This document shows, in pieces, positions 1 to 9,292 of a DNA stretch of 30,066 bases. Origin of the DNA: Candidatus Pelagibacter sp. Lineage in GTDB: Bacteria > Pseudomonadota > Alphaproteobacteria > Pelagibacterales > Pelagibacteraceae. The stretch spans positions 1-30,066 of the forward strand of contig PAGZ01000015.1 in NCBI GenBank assembly GCA_002704625.1, in the 5' to 3' direction. Position 1 is the first letter of the stretch, and every line of letters begins with the position of its first letter. The notes below the pieces were generated by a model. That model made no database searches and had not been told where the DNA came from. It saw nothing but the letters and a program-made list of their open reading frames with translations. The position numbers were made by a program, and so were the translations under genes.

Positions 1-1020
<1,020 letters not shown>

Positions 1021-1021
1021 T

Positions 1022-1042
1022 AAGCCTGAGCCTGAGCCAGAA
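1022..1042 (+). repeat. Leftover Pro-Glu hexamers beyond the stop codon
   Basis: Directly after the TGA at 1018-1020 the DNA again reads AAGCCTGAGCCTGAGCCAGA. This codes Lys-Pro-Glu-Pro-Glu-Pro-Glu, but in the +1 frame relative to the gene. It looks like a remnant of a third linker, cut off by a small indel. Confidence 0.75.
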
Positions 1043-1136
1043 TCTTTTTCACACGTGACGTAGCGGACGCAATGATCACGATTTGTGCCACTCAGCAGTG
1101 AAGGCAGTCCAATTCTCGTATTAAATCAAGAGGAGG

Positions 1137-1853
1137 CTATCTCAAACTAGGATTAATGCATATATCACGAGTAGGGAATATATCACCTGACATACATTGA
1201 TCTCCTTCGCCCACTTTAATACAGCTTCTAAACCCTCTATCTTCTCCAATATAACAAAACCCCGCTTTACGCGCTCCTGGATCTACTTGAGTTCTACTAG
1301 TTGCATCATCAGGTTCAGGTTCCTGAACCTTTTGCTGTTTCTGTTTTTTTGCTGCTTTATCAAGAACTTCTTGTGTTGAAGTATTAGGATCATCAATTCT
1401 ATTGAATTGTACATCTTTAACACCAACAGACTTTTGCATTAAAGTCACTGCATCATCTAGCGTTCCTGCAGCAACATCAACAACAACATTAGTGCCATCC
1501 GCAGCAGTATTTACTGTTTGTTTTACAGTTTCACCTACTCCAAACCCAAGAGACTGCAATAATGGTCCTAAAAATCCCTTTGTTGAATCAACACCTTTTC
1601 CTAATGCTGAAAAAATATTAAATCCTAAAAATGCCAAAATGAGTACAATTAATATGTACTTGATAATTGTCCACATATTAAAGCCTGATGATTGTTGTGA
1701 AGATACTTCAGAAACACTTTCTTTAACTGTTGTCGTCATACTGCTGGCAACTTTGCTAAGATTATCTTTAATGCTAGATGCTGAAGTATTAACATCAACA
1801 TTTACATCTGTAAGGTTTGGTACTTGTGTTATAACGATTTTATCGTCCGTCAT
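1137..1853 (-). CDS. Single-pass membrane protein with Cys-rich C-terminal motif
   Basis: A 238-residue protein of unknown function, probably a virion membrane component. A Ser/Thr-rich N-terminal part leads into one hydrophobic segment at about 62-84, with Lys65 just inside it. A charged Lys/Gln stretch follows. The last 40 residues hold four cysteines (200, 211, 220, 232) in a compact motif that includes GEDRGFRSC, CMSGDIFPT and a terminal ICINPSLR. I recall a tail of this kind (DRGxRSC, CMSGxIFP, CxNPxL) in conserved proteins of alga-infecting giant viruses; this is memory, not a search. The start is the ATG at 1851-1853, preceded by a TATATATAG stretch. The gene is divergent from the protease gene at 1906, and about 50 nt separate the two starts. 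The final motif could form two disulfides or a zinc knuckle. Confidence 0.85.
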   Translation of the reverse strand: MTDDKIVITQVPNLTDVNVDVNTSASSIKDNLSKVASSMTTTVKESVSEVSSQQSSGFNMWTIIKYILIVLILAFLGFNIFSALGKGVDSTKGFLGPLLQSLGFGVGETVKQTVNTAADGTNVVVDVAAGTLDDAVTLMQKSVGVKDVQFNRIDDPNTSTQEVLDKAAKKQKQQKVQEPEPDDATSRTQVDPGARKAGFCYIGEDRGFRSCIKVGEGDQCMSGDIFPTRDICINPSLR

Positions 1854-1905
1854 TCTATATATAGTTAGTTACATTATTGTTTAATTATCTTACCATAATG
1901 TATAC

Positions 1906-3156
1906 ATGCAAAGAAGATCAACTAAAAAACATAAAAATAAAAGAAACCATAGACGAACAAAAAAACACGTTAAATCTCCTCCTAAAGAAGATGTAGCAAT
2001 TATTACCGCTGCTCGTTCAGCAGCCGGAAATACATTAATTAATCGATCAGCTGCAAGAGTTCGTTCCGGACCTACTCAACGTAATATGCAACATTTTACT
2101 ACTATATTAATTGCTACTATGAGAAAACAAGCATTGACAGCTAAATCTTATACACCTTCTATTAATGATAAACTTGTCTCAATTAGAAAAGGTAATGTGT
2201 ATGACATATTTGGATGTGGGGTAGAAAGTGCCTTAGGTAAAACAGCAGTATCCTCTTTATTTAAAGTTAAGATTGGTGATAATCCAGATGGAACGCCTAT
2301 TTGTGAATTAGCTACATCTTCCAAAGCAAAAAATGTTATGTTAAATAATTTCAAAAAAGATCAAAGCATAAAATGCTCAAATATAATTCCACCATTTCAA
2401 AGTCATGCAAACTGTTGGTTTAATACTATGTTTATGTCTTTTTTTGTTAGTGACAAAGGTAGAAAGTTTATGCGATTTTTTCGACAATTAATGATAGAAG
2501 GTAAAACAAGTGACGGTAGAAACATTCATCCTGAAGAATTAAAAAACTCTATGTTACTTTTCAATGCAGCAATAGAAGCATGTTATAATACAAATGGTAA
2601 TGCTTCTTCAATAGGTCTTGCATTAAATACAAATAATATTATTGGAAACATATATAACATAATTGGAGAAAAAGCAGGTGTTAAAAACGTGGGTGAATAT
2701 GGTAATCCTTATAACTTTTATCGTGATCTCATTAAATATTTGGGGGGCAGTAAAATTATTGTAGAAAAAATAGAAAATAATAAAGTTAACGATTTTTTCT
2801 CAAATAATTATAATAGTGATCAACCACCCGATATTGCAATTGTAACATTAGTAGACTATTTAGATGGAGCACAAGCTAGTGACTTTACAAATAAACCACA
2901 AAAAGTGAACTATAATGGAGCTACATATGAATTAGATTCTGCCATAGTACGTGATATAAGCAAAAATCATTTTTGTTGTGGTATAACTTGTAATAAAACT
3001 GAAATGGTATTTGATGGATCTGCATTTTCTAAATTAACTGGTAAACAATGGAAATCTTTTATAAATAAAAATCATAATTGGAGTCCTCCTGGAAGTAAAA
3101 ACACATGGAACTTTATGCAAGGTTATTCTATGTTACTGTATTATAGAATTAATTAG
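1906..3156 (+). CDS. USP-like papain-fold cysteine protease (putative deubiquitinase)
   Basis: A 416-residue protein that begins with a very basic tail (about 1-25, Arg/Lys/His-rich), suited to nucleic-acid or chromatin association. A Cys box follows at 165-178: Gln165, then NCWFNT with Cys170 as the likely nucleophile. A His box lies near 353-371 (KNHFCCGI, His355) with VFDG (Asp370). The order Gln-Cys-His-Asp and the spacing fit ubiquitin-specific protease (C19-like) enzymes, in which NxCWxN holds the nucleophile. The match is remote and the substrate is unknown; it could also be a virion maturation protease. The ATG is preceded directly by TATAC (1901-1905). The 3' end overlaps the convergent gene at 3133 by 24 bp. 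Confidence 0.8.
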   Translation: MQRRSTKKHKNKRNHRRTKKHVKSPPKEDVAIITAARSAAGNTLINRSAARVRSGPTQRNMQHFTTILIATMRKQALTAKSYTPSINDKLVSIRKGNVYDIFGCGVESALGKTAVSSLFKVKIGDNPDGTPICELATSSKAKNVMLNNFKKDQSIKCSNIIPPFQSHANCWFNTMFMSFFVSDKGRKFMRFFRQLMIEGKTSDGRNIHPEELKNSMLLFNAAIEACYNTNGNASSIGLALNTNNIIGNIYNIIGEKAGVKNVGEYGNPYNFYRDLIKYLGGSKIIVEKIENNKVNDFFSNNYNSDQPPDIAIVTLVDYLDGAQASDFTNKPQKVNYNGATYELDSAIVRDISKNHFCCGITCNKTEMVFDGSAFSKLTGKQWKSFINKNHNWSPPGSKNTWNFMQGYSMLLYYRIN

Positions 3157-4227
3157 AGATCTAGGATTTTCCATCAAACTATTCATCATTTCTAATCTTT
3201 CTCTAGTTTTATCAAGATTACTTCGTTCAGCAACATCATTAAACAAATAACTTGTTGCTGGTGCATTTTCATTTTTCTTAATTTGTTTATAAATAACATC
3301 TATTTTCTTTACAACATTCATTATTACTTTTTTATCATTCCAAATAGGAGTTGATAGATCGGCTACATCTGTGAGTAATGAAATAGCATTATATATCAAA
3401 TATTTGCGCCTCTTTTTTGTTGAATAAGTAAATCTTAAACAAAACATTTCTGATAATGCATCTATTATTTTAATAATAGTTTCATTATTTCTCTCTCTGG
3501 CTCTTTTTCTAATTGTATCCCATATAATCCATATACTGTCATTCTGATATTTACTATCTATAGATGGCCATGTTCTTGATTCAGATATTAAAGGTGTTTT
3601 ATTTTTTTTAGAAATAGTATCAAACTCTAATAGCCATTCTAACCAATAGCAGGCATTATACCCATTTTTTGATTTTGATGATAAATGATATGAAAACTCA
3701 TTAATTGCTACAAATAATTCTTTTGGGTCACCTTCACGAAATGATAATGATGCATAAGAAACATCGGGTGCTTTTAGTTTTGTTGCAATAACTTGCATAG
3801 AAAACTCATCTGTTTTTTTTATTTTAACAGATTCAAAAGCGTGTTTTTTGAGAGCATAGCATAATATTGCTATTATTTCTGCAAAGATTTGTCTTATTTT
3901 AGAATTATTTCTTAATGCTAATTCATTTCCATCATAACCATTACTTACAACATCTTTAAAAGCATTCATTCTTAAGGATATATAAAGTGGCAATTTTGGA
4001 CATCCTAGATGAACATTTCTTGAAACAAAATTAATAATTAACTCCCATAAATCTATAAAGTGTCCAGCACATATTAATTCAGCTGCCCAATAACATGCAT
4101 CCTCAACCTTTCCTTGTGTTAAACTAAGCTGTAAAATCTTTTTAACCTGTGTCTTTTTATAATTTGAAAATGATTTCCCCCGAAACTCTGCTTGTGTTCT
4201 AACATCATTAATTTCATGTGTATCCAT
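3133..4227 (-). CDS. Conserved giant-virus protein of unknown function
   Basis: A 364-residue, mostly helical soluble protein that I do not recognise as an enzyme. It begins MDTHEINDVR and has a Trp- and Cys-rich middle (CYWAAEL, DLWELI and later CYWLEWLLEF). I recall similar proteins, with the same MDTHEIND opening and the ACYW...HxxDLWE pattern, as widely shared hypotheticals of algal mimivirids. The frame can be opened upstream at a GTG (4240-4242), but an ATG start at 4225-4227 is far more likely in a eukaryotic virus. The last 24 bp overlap the tail of the USP-like gene on the other strand, so the two transcripts must be complementary at their 3' ends. Confidence 0.85.
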   Translation of the reverse strand: MDTHEINDVRTQAEFRGKSFSNYKKTQVKKILQLSLTQGKVEDACYWAAELICAGHFIDLWELIINFVSRNVHLGCPKLPLYISLRMNAFKDVVSNGYDGNELALRNNSKIRQIFAEIIAILCYALKKHAFESVKIKKTDEFSMQVIATKLKAPDVSYASLSFREGDPKELFVAINEFSYHLSSKSKNGYNACYWLEWLLEFDTISKKNKTPLISESRTWPSIDSKYQNDSIWIIWDTIRKRARERNNETIIKIIDALSEMFCLRFTYSTKKRRKYLIYNAISLLTDVADLSTPIWNDKKVIMNVVKKIDVIYKQIKKNENAPATSYLFNDVAERSNLDKTRERLEMMNSLMENPRSLINSIIQ

Positions 4228-4270
4228 ATATGATGAAATCACACAAAAAAAATAGCATCAATACATATAC

Positions 4271-5209
4271 ATGGCGCGCAGCATTGGAGCTTCGTTATTA
4301 AGTATTTGGAAAAAATCAACAACATTAGAAAAGGTATTCTATATTTCTATAGTCGCAGTTGTATTATATATTATGGCTACTTGTGGAACTAAAACTATTG
4401 AAAACTTTGAACAAAGCACTAGATTTATTACTAAGAAGGGACCAGATTGTCTTGATAATTTCTATGTAAGCGTTTACGATGATCTTTTATATAATAAAAT
4501 CAAGAATGATTATGAAATTGGTGCTATTATTAATAGAACAGGACCGACTACTACAAGTAGAATCTTAGATATTGGATCAGGTACAGGTCATCATGTTGGA
4601 GAATTGCAAAAAAGAAACTACAATGTTGAAGGTTTAGACTCCTCGCTAGCAATGATTACAAAGGCAAAAGAAAATTATCCAAAATGCAAGTTTACACATG
4701 GAAATGCTATGAAAAGTATTACATTCCCACAAAACTCTTTTACACATATTACTGTTATGTATTTTACGATTTACTCTATAAAAGATAAGCGTGGATTTTT
4801 TCAAAACTGTTATAGTTGGCTAATGCCTGGCGGCTGGTTAGTACTTCATTTAGTTGATAGAGATAGTTTTGATCCTATTCTTCCAGTAGCAGATATTTTT
4901 GCTGCTGGACTTGATCCTCAAAAATATGCAAAAAAAAGAATTATGCAAACAAAAGCATCATTTACAAATCATCATTACAAAGCAGTTTTTTCTATAAATC
5001 AAGATAATGATATCTCATACTTAGATGAAACCTTTCAACATAAAAATAATGGAGAAGTAAGAAAAAACAAACACGTTTTTTATATGCCCACACAAAAAGA
5101 TATTTTAGCACTTGCAAGATCTGCTGGCTTTATTTTAACTAGTGAAAGTGAAATGAAAAAAATAGGTTATTCTAACCAATATATTTATGTTCTTCAAAAG
5201 CCAGAATAA
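4271..5209 (+). CDS. Membrane-anchored class I SAM-dependent methyltransferase
   Basis: A 312-residue protein. An N-terminal anchor (hydrophobic 22-38) precedes a Rossmann-type methyltransferase domain. Motif I is at 98-107 (ILDIGSGTGHH). Further motifs are GLDSSLAMI (acidic residue for the SAM ribose), HGNAM, and the post-strand LMPGGWLVLHLVD typical of the Methyltransf_11/25 group. The substrate cannot be told; both small-molecule and protein targets are possible. The anchor would place the enzyme on a virion or factory membrane. TATAC (4266-4270) directly abuts the ATG. It is followed after 36 nt by a second membrane-anchored enzyme, so the pair may modify the same compartment. Confidence 0.85.
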   Translation: MARSIGASLLSIWKKSTTLEKVFYISIVAVVLYIMATCGTKTIENFEQSTRFITKKGPDCLDNFYVSVYDDLLYNKIKNDYEIGAIINRTGPTTTSRILDIGSGTGHHVGELQKRNYNVEGLDSSLAMITKAKENYPKCKFTHGNAMKSITFPQNSFTHITVMYFTIYSIKDKRGFFQNCYSWLMPGGWLVLHLVDRDSFDPILPVADIFAAGLDPQKYAKKRIMQTKASFTNHHYKAVFSINQDNDISYLDETFQHKNNGEVRKNKHVFYMPTQKDILALARSAGFILTSESEMKKIGYSNQYIYVLQKPE

Positions 5210-5245
5210 GTTTGATTTTTTCTAAAATGTTCTTGGCGATACATA

Positions 5246-6430
5246 ATGTTATCAATACCAATTTATTATATAGTATTATGTATTGTACTTCTAGTTTTGT
5301 GTATTGCTATTTACATTAGATTGAAGTTTCAATTTTGGTCAATCCAGCCTGTATTTCATTTATGGGATTTACATCATTGGATATTTACAAACAAAGTTAT
5401 TAATCCAGAACTACCAGAAATTAATAAATATGTAAAATTACTTGATGTTCAGTCTATTAATGTAAAGGAAGCTTCAGAAGAACATATATCTTTTGTATGT
5501 GATTTTATTAAAACAAATTATTTATGTAACAAAAAAACTTCGTGGGAACCTAGTGTTGATGATATAATATCATATCTTGATACTAATCTTGGTAAATCAT
5601 TTATTGGTGTTTATAGTAATACTAAAAATAGTATCACTACAAAAAAAGAGCTGCTTGGTGTTATAACAATGAGACCTATTTTCATTAATTTCAAAGATGG
5701 CACAAAGATTGTTGCAAATTATGTAGACAATCTTACTGTTAGAAAAGATAGTAGAAAGCAGGGAATCGCTCCAGTTCTTATGCAAACACATTTATATCAA
5801 TGTAGAAGGATGGGTTGCAATCCTGTATGTTTTTTTAAGAGAGAAGGTGATATGACTGCGATTGTTCCATTAACTACATTTGAAACGACTGGGTATTTTA
5901 TAAAAGATATTCCCAATATAAAGTTTAATGTCCCTAATGCAGCACTTATATCTATAAAAAAAACCAATGCTCAAACATTTATTAATTTAATAAAACAAGT
6001 TGAAAAAGATTATGAGTGTACTGTTAATACAGAACTTGCTACAATATTGTCACTTATTACTAATAATAAATTACTTGTATATGCTCTAATACTACAAGGA
6101 GATATAGTATGTTGTTACATCTTTAGAAATACTCCTTCCTTTATGAAAACTATAAATACTTCTTTTAGAATTGTTGAATTGATTTGCAGTATCAATAAAG
6201 CACCATATGATGATATATTTTATGCAGGATTTTCTTCAGCATGTAGAAGATTAAATAAAAAATGGAATGCAGATGTTGTTACTATAGAACAAGTGGGTAA
6301 TAATATAACTCTTGCAAATCTTAATGAAAGACATGGAGTTACTATATGTACTTCATGTCCTACTGCTTTTTTTCTTTATAATTATGCAAGATACTCTGTA
6401 AAACCTAAAGATCTATTGTGTATATATTGA
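5246..6430 (+). CDS. Membrane-anchored N-myristoyltransferase-like (GNAT fold) protein
   Basis: A 394-residue protein resembling glycylpeptide N-tetradecanoyltransferase, which attaches myristate to N-terminal glycine. A hydrophobic anchor spans about 4-25. FWSIQPV at 30-36 resembles the FWxTQPV entry of NMTs. An acyl-CoA binding region lies at 159-182 (VDNLTVRKDSRKQGIAPVL), close to the NMT/GNAT pattern RxxxLAPVLI. The C-terminal half matches the second GNAT-like repeat only loosely, so peptide specificity may differ. Cellular NMTs are not usually built with a transmembrane anchor. Many NCLDV capsid-membrane proteins are myristoylated in poxviruses, which makes a virion role plausible. The end at 6430 abuts the convergent gene ending at 6431. 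The start is preceded by GATACATA, a near match to the TATAC element. Confidence 0.7.
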   Translation: MLSIPIYYIVLCIVLLVLCIAIYIRLKFQFWSIQPVFHLWDLHHWIFTNKVINPELPEINKYVKLLDVQSINVKEASEEHISFVCDFIKTNYLCNKKTSWEPSVDDIISYLDTNLGKSFIGVYSNTKNSITTKKELLGVITMRPIFINFKDGTKIVANYVDNLTVRKDSRKQGIAPVLMQTHLYQCRRMGCNPVCFFKREGDMTAIVPLTTFETTGYFIKDIPNIKFNVPNAALISIKKTNAQTFINLIKQVEKDYECTVNTELATILSLITNNKLLVYALILQGDIVCCYIFRNTPSFMKTINTSFRIVELICSINKAPYDDIFYAGFSSACRRLNKKWNADVVTIEQVGNNITLANLNERHGVTICTSCPTAFFLYNYARYSVKPKDLLCIY

Positions 6431-7027
6431 TTATCTTGTATATTTACCAGCTCGAGCAAATGAGTCTAGTACAAAAATCATAAATACTCCTAAAAATGAG
6501 TAAAGTATAACTTCTTCAGTTGCACTTCCTGTTTTGAGCTCGCGTTGTTGTTCTAATAAATGGATCATGTAGTCTAATTTACTTATTAATTCATCTTGTG
6601 ATGGTAATCCTTGGCCAGTTCTATCATAATATGGTACATATTGCCTATAGTAGTCTTCACTTGCTAAAGATGGAAGATTTTGAAATGCTTCTGTCGATAC
6701 AGGACTATCATTGTGCATACTTGCAGGGTGTGGTTGTACTACATTATCGCCATAATTATCTCTATCTCTTGTTCTTTGCACACCTGCAGATTCAGGTTGA
6801 GATGGAGGAGAAAAGTCTGCCATGTGTTTATCACTATTATCCATAGAATCAAAGCCAATTTGTTTTTTCATATTTTCAATCTTATCGTCAGATCCACCAT
6901 ATCGCTTAACAGTTTTATTATGATTAGCCCGGACATTTCGTTTTCTTTCTATAACACTTGAATTATCAGAATTATTATTATCGTTATTATTATTATTAAT
7001 TGGGGCTGCATAGAATGCTAAACTCAT
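6431..7027 (-). CDS. C-terminally membrane-anchored conserved protein
   Basis: A 198-residue protein of unknown function, probably structural. The N-terminal two thirds are polar and look disordered, with an Asn/Asp run at about 11-22 coded by AT-rich triplets. A short helical segment (ELISKLDYMIHLLEQQRE) leads into a C-terminal TM helix at about 173-190, followed by DSFARAGKYTR. I recall the tail pattern TEEVILYSFLGxFxIFVxDSFARxGKY in several giant-virus proteins, which suggests a conserved tail-anchored virion protein. The start ATG at 7025-7027 is preceded by CTATAGAT. The stop codon is immediately next to the NMT-like gene's stop, with no spacer. Confidence 0.85.
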   Translation of the reverse strand: MSLAFYAAPINNNNNDNNNSDNSSVIERKRNVRANHNKTVKRYGGSDDKIENMKKQIGFDSMDNSDKHMADFSPPSQPESAGVQRTRDRDNYGDNVVQPHPASMHNDSPVSTEAFQNLPSLASEDYYRQYVPYYDRTGQGLPSQDELISKLDYMIHLLEQQRELKTGSATEEVILYSFLGVFMIFVLDSFARAGKYTR

Positions 7028-7035
7028 ATCTATAG

Positions 7036-7043
7036 AAAATTGA
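7036..7043 (+). promoter_or_regulatory. AAAATTGA early-promoter-like motif
   Basis: An exact AAAATTGA octamer in the divergent spacer, 74 nt before the ATG at 7118. It matches the Mimivirus-type early promoter element. Confidence 0.5.
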
Positions 7044-7117
7044 GATATTATATTTTGCTATGTATCCTTAAAAAATCATTAATGATAATACTAAAATGTT
7101 ATTTATGTATATACACA

Positions 7118-7675
7118 ATGAAACAACAAACAGAGCTAATTGTACAGCTAGTTGTAGGCTTTTTATTACTAACTAAACCTAGTGCGTTACTTCATATAGC
7201 CAATACATTTATTGGAAGACTTGTTTTAATTTTAGCAGTTGTAGGAGGTGCTATGAAATCTACTTTAACAGGCTTAATAATTGCCATGCTTTTTATTGTA
7301 TTAAGTGAAAGTGCGATCGAAGGTATGGACGCTAGCGATAGCAGTGTTGAAAAAGAATCAGATAAATTAGATGAAGACTACAAATATTTACTTGAGTTTA
7401 GAAAAAAACATTGTGTCGAAAAAGATGGAAAAACGCTTTTTGTAGACAATAATAAAAATGTAGTTTCTCTAGATAAAATTAAATCTATGTATCCTAATAT
7501 TAATTTTGATATTGATAATGATAACTGCATAAATCCATGCGATGAAAAATGTGATATGGTTATTCAGTCATATGATGAGCAAATGACAACAGAAGAGCAA
7601 CTTAGACCCTCTACATCTAAAAAAACAAAAGTTGAACGAAAAAAAGATTCTGTGCAAGCAGGTAGTTGTAGTTGA
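7118..7675 (+). CDS. Small multi-pass membrane protein with acidic soluble tail
   Basis: A 185-residue protein of unknown function. The first 70 residues are hydrophobic and probably form two or three membrane helices (LIVQLVVGFLLLTKPSALL, RLVLILAVVGGAM, LIIAMLFIVL). A charged tail follows with three cysteines near CINPCDEKC. It starts at the ATG of MKQQTEL. A longer frame opens at a TTG (7040) or an ATG at 7082, but these add a cysteine-rich leader unlike the rest and would leave TATAC (7110-7114) inside the gene. It carries both an AAAATTGA motif and a TATAC element upstream, so it may be expressed throughout infection. First of four consecutive plus-strand genes, three of them for membrane proteins. 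Confidence 0.75.
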   Translation: MKQQTELIVQLVVGFLLLTKPSALLHIANTFIGRLVLILAVVGGAMKSTLTGLIIAMLFIVLSESAIEGMDASDSSVEKESDKLDEDYKYLLEFRKKHCVEKDGKTLFVDNNKNVVSLDKIKSMYPNINFDIDNDNCINPCDEKCDMVIQSYDEQMTTEEQLRPSTSKKTKVERKKDSVQAGSCS

Positions 7676-7708
7676 GCAGTAAGTAATATAATATCTTGAA
7701 TATACAAT

Positions 7709-7936
7709 ATGAGACAAACTGCAATTACAATGGCGATAATAATGTTAATTTTTATGCTTTTAGCACTATCTAACATGGTTTTAAATCGGCAAGAACCAGA
7801 AACATTTCAAAATATGATAGATCAATTTCATATCAATAAAAATCAATTAAAGCGTAAAGTGAGGAGCAGATTAAATGATACTCATGATTATCTTTATGCA
7901 AATGTCAGAAGTAGAATGAAGCAAATCGGATTTTAA
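7709..7936 (+). CDS. 75-residue single-pass membrane protein
   Basis: A short protein of unknown function. It has an N-terminal hydrophobic helix at about 5-25 (MAIIMLIFMLLALSNMVL), then a basic amphipathic tail rich in Lys, Arg and Asn. The layout is that of a small virion membrane protein. It is supported as real by the TATAC at 7701-7705, 3 nt before the ATG, by its place in a same-strand run with short spacers, and by the perfect palindrome that covers its stop codon. Confidence 0.7.
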   Translation: MRQTAITMAIIMLIFMLLALSNMVLNRQEPETFQNMIDQFHINKNQLKRKVRSRLNDTHDYLYANVRSRMKQIGF

Positions 7937-7952
7937 TATATTAATATATTAA
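7933..7952. terminator. 20-nt perfect palindrome over a stop codon
   Basis: TTAATATATTAATATATTAA is self-complementary over its full length and contains the TAA stop at 7934-7936. This fits the hairpin-linked polyadenylation described for Mimivirus. Confidence 0.5.
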
Positions 7953-7960
7953 TACTGTAT

Positions 7961-8407
7961 ATGTTGACTAAAGCAATCAATACTATAAATAGTAGCGCAT
8001 TTCTAGCAGGTATTTCTATGTTAATCTTAAATATTGGATCAAAATACATAGAAATTGGTCTTAGTAAAACTCAAGAACAAGCTATTCGAAATAGTATTGC
8101 TAGAGAGATTCTAATATTTACAATTATTTTTGTAGGGACAAAAGATATTATACTATCACTATTTATGACTTCAGCATTCATCATACTTGCAGATTTTTTA
8201 TTTAATAATAATAGCAAATATTGTATATGTCGTTCATATCTTAACAGAATTGAAATGGAGGCAGATTTGAATGGCGATAATAAAGTTAGTGAAGAAGAAG
8301 AAGAAAAAGCAATTGAATTGCTGCGTAAAGCAAAACAGCAAAAGAAAAAGGCACAACAAGCACATTTTGCTTCATATTTACCAAAATCTAGCGCGGATAA
8401 CTTTTAA
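7961..8407 (+). CDS. Membrane protein with one EF-hand/dockerin-like loop
   Basis: A 148-residue protein. Hydrophobic segments lie at about 13-27 and 48-80 (the second is long enough for two helices). A cytosolic or lumenal tail follows with DLNGDNKVSEEE at 102-113. That loop fits a Ca2+-binding EF-hand at positions 1, 3, 5 and 12 (D, N, D, E), with Asn in place of the usual Gly at position 6. A run of Lys/Gln-rich helix follows. The function is unknown. A calcium-sensitive membrane protein is an inference from the loop alone, since no partner EF-hand is visible. The ATG comes only 9 nt after the palindrome of the upstream gene. Confidence 0.75.
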   Translation: MLTKAINTINSSAFLAGISMLILNIGSKYIEIGLSKTQEQAIRNSIAREILIFTIIFVGTKDIILSLFMTSAFIILADFLFNNNSKYCICRSYLNRIEMEADLNGDNKVSEEEEEKAIELLRKAKQQKKKAQQAHFASYLPKSSADNF

Positions 8408-8412
8408 AATAA

Positions 8413-8450
8413 ATTATTATATATGATTTATCTTATTCACATATAATAAT
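8413..8450 (+). terminator. Imperfect AT-rich hairpin after stop codon
   Basis: ATTATTATATATG at 8413-8425 pairs with CATATAATAAT at 8440-8450, with a two-base bulge. It begins 6 nt after the stop at 8405-8407. Confidence 0.4.
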
Positions 8451-8456
8451 ACAAAC

Positions 8457-9287
8457 ATGGTTAGTTATCTTAAAATAAAACTTGTTATTGATGGTGATTA
8501 TAAAGGTAATGTAACTTTTACACCTAGCATGAGTGATGATGCAATTAAAACTAAAGAAATATTCTTCCCTCCGATGTTTAAACTAAGCAACTCTCTTATA
8601 TCTAAAGCTGTGCCTGATTCAATAAATCCTAAAGAAGTGCTTACATCACAAGGAATGTATAGTAGATTAGTGAAATATGCAACTGACACTACTAAAGGCT
8701 ACAAAAAAATTAGTATTCAAGATGCAGATAAAAGTGGTATTATTGAAGATAATATAAAATACATGATGAAACTCTGGCTTCCTAATAATTCTAGCATTAT
8801 GCTAAATAATCGAACATATAATATTGTATCAACTAGTTTTGAGAAGAAAGACCGTATTATTAATCAGCCTACCAACTATACAGCACATATAAGAGTTAGG
8901 GTTATACAAAAAGAGCGTGACAATTTTGTAGATCGTGAAAAAATGACATGCGATGATAAACGGGCCAAAATTAATAAAATGTATCAAGAATTATTCGGAG
9001 GTATATTTTTCAGCTATCGTGATCCATCAAATAAAGATATAAAAATGGCACCTACAATGCAAACAAATATTTATGGACAAACTACTAAAAAAACGCAAAT
9101 CGCGCAAAATAATTTTGCACCAGTAGGTAGGGTTGGCATAGCTCCATATGGAATGATGCCAGCCGCTCCTTTTGCTTTTGTTCAACCTGTTATTCCACGC
9201 GGTGGAAAAAATATACATAAATCACGTAGAAAAAAGAAACATCGTCCTAAAAGAAAAGGTAGAACTAGGAAAATAAAGAGACATTAA
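8457..9287 (+). CDS. Conserved protein with strongly basic C-terminal tail
   Basis: A 276-residue protein of unknown function. The first 175 residues look globular, with beta-strand patterns such as YLKIKLVIDGDYKGNVTFT and YTAHIRVRVIQKERD. A proline/methionine-rich linker follows (about 200-245). The last 30 residues are almost all Lys, Arg and His (KSRRKKKHRPKRKGR), suited to binding DNA, RNA or membranes. I recall proteins of this shape as conserved hypotheticals of algal giant viruses. A packaging or virion-core role would fit the tail but is unproven. It ends 5 nt from the convergent exonuclease gene. Confidence 0.8.
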   Translation: MVSYLKIKLVIDGDYKGNVTFTPSMSDDAIKTKEIFFPPMFKLSNSLISKAVPDSINPKEVLTSQGMYSRLVKYATDTTKGYKKISIQDADKSGIIEDNIKYMMKLWLPNNSSIMLNNRTYNIVSTSFEKKDRIINQPTNYTAHIRVRVIQKERDNFVDREKMTCDDKRAKINKMYQELFGGIFFSYRDPSNKDIKMAPTMQTNIYGQTTKKTQIAQNNFAPVGRVGIAPYGMMPAAPFAFVQPVIPRGGKNIHKSRRKKKHRPKRKGRTRKIKRH

Positions 9288-9292
9288 AATTA

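Noticed and set aside
1402..1884. Plus-strand frame of 160 codons
   Set aside because: It lies fully opposite the Cys-tailed membrane protein, which has a conserved motif and a clear TM helix.
4228..4242. GTG start adding five residues to the 3133-4227 gene
   Set aside because: Eukaryotic-virus genes start with ATG, and the MDTHEIND opening follows at 4227.
7040..7117. Upstream extension of the membrane protein at 7118 from a TTG or the ATG at 7082
   Set aside because: TTG is not credible here. The 7082 ATG remains possible but would put TATAC inside the gene and add an unlike leader.
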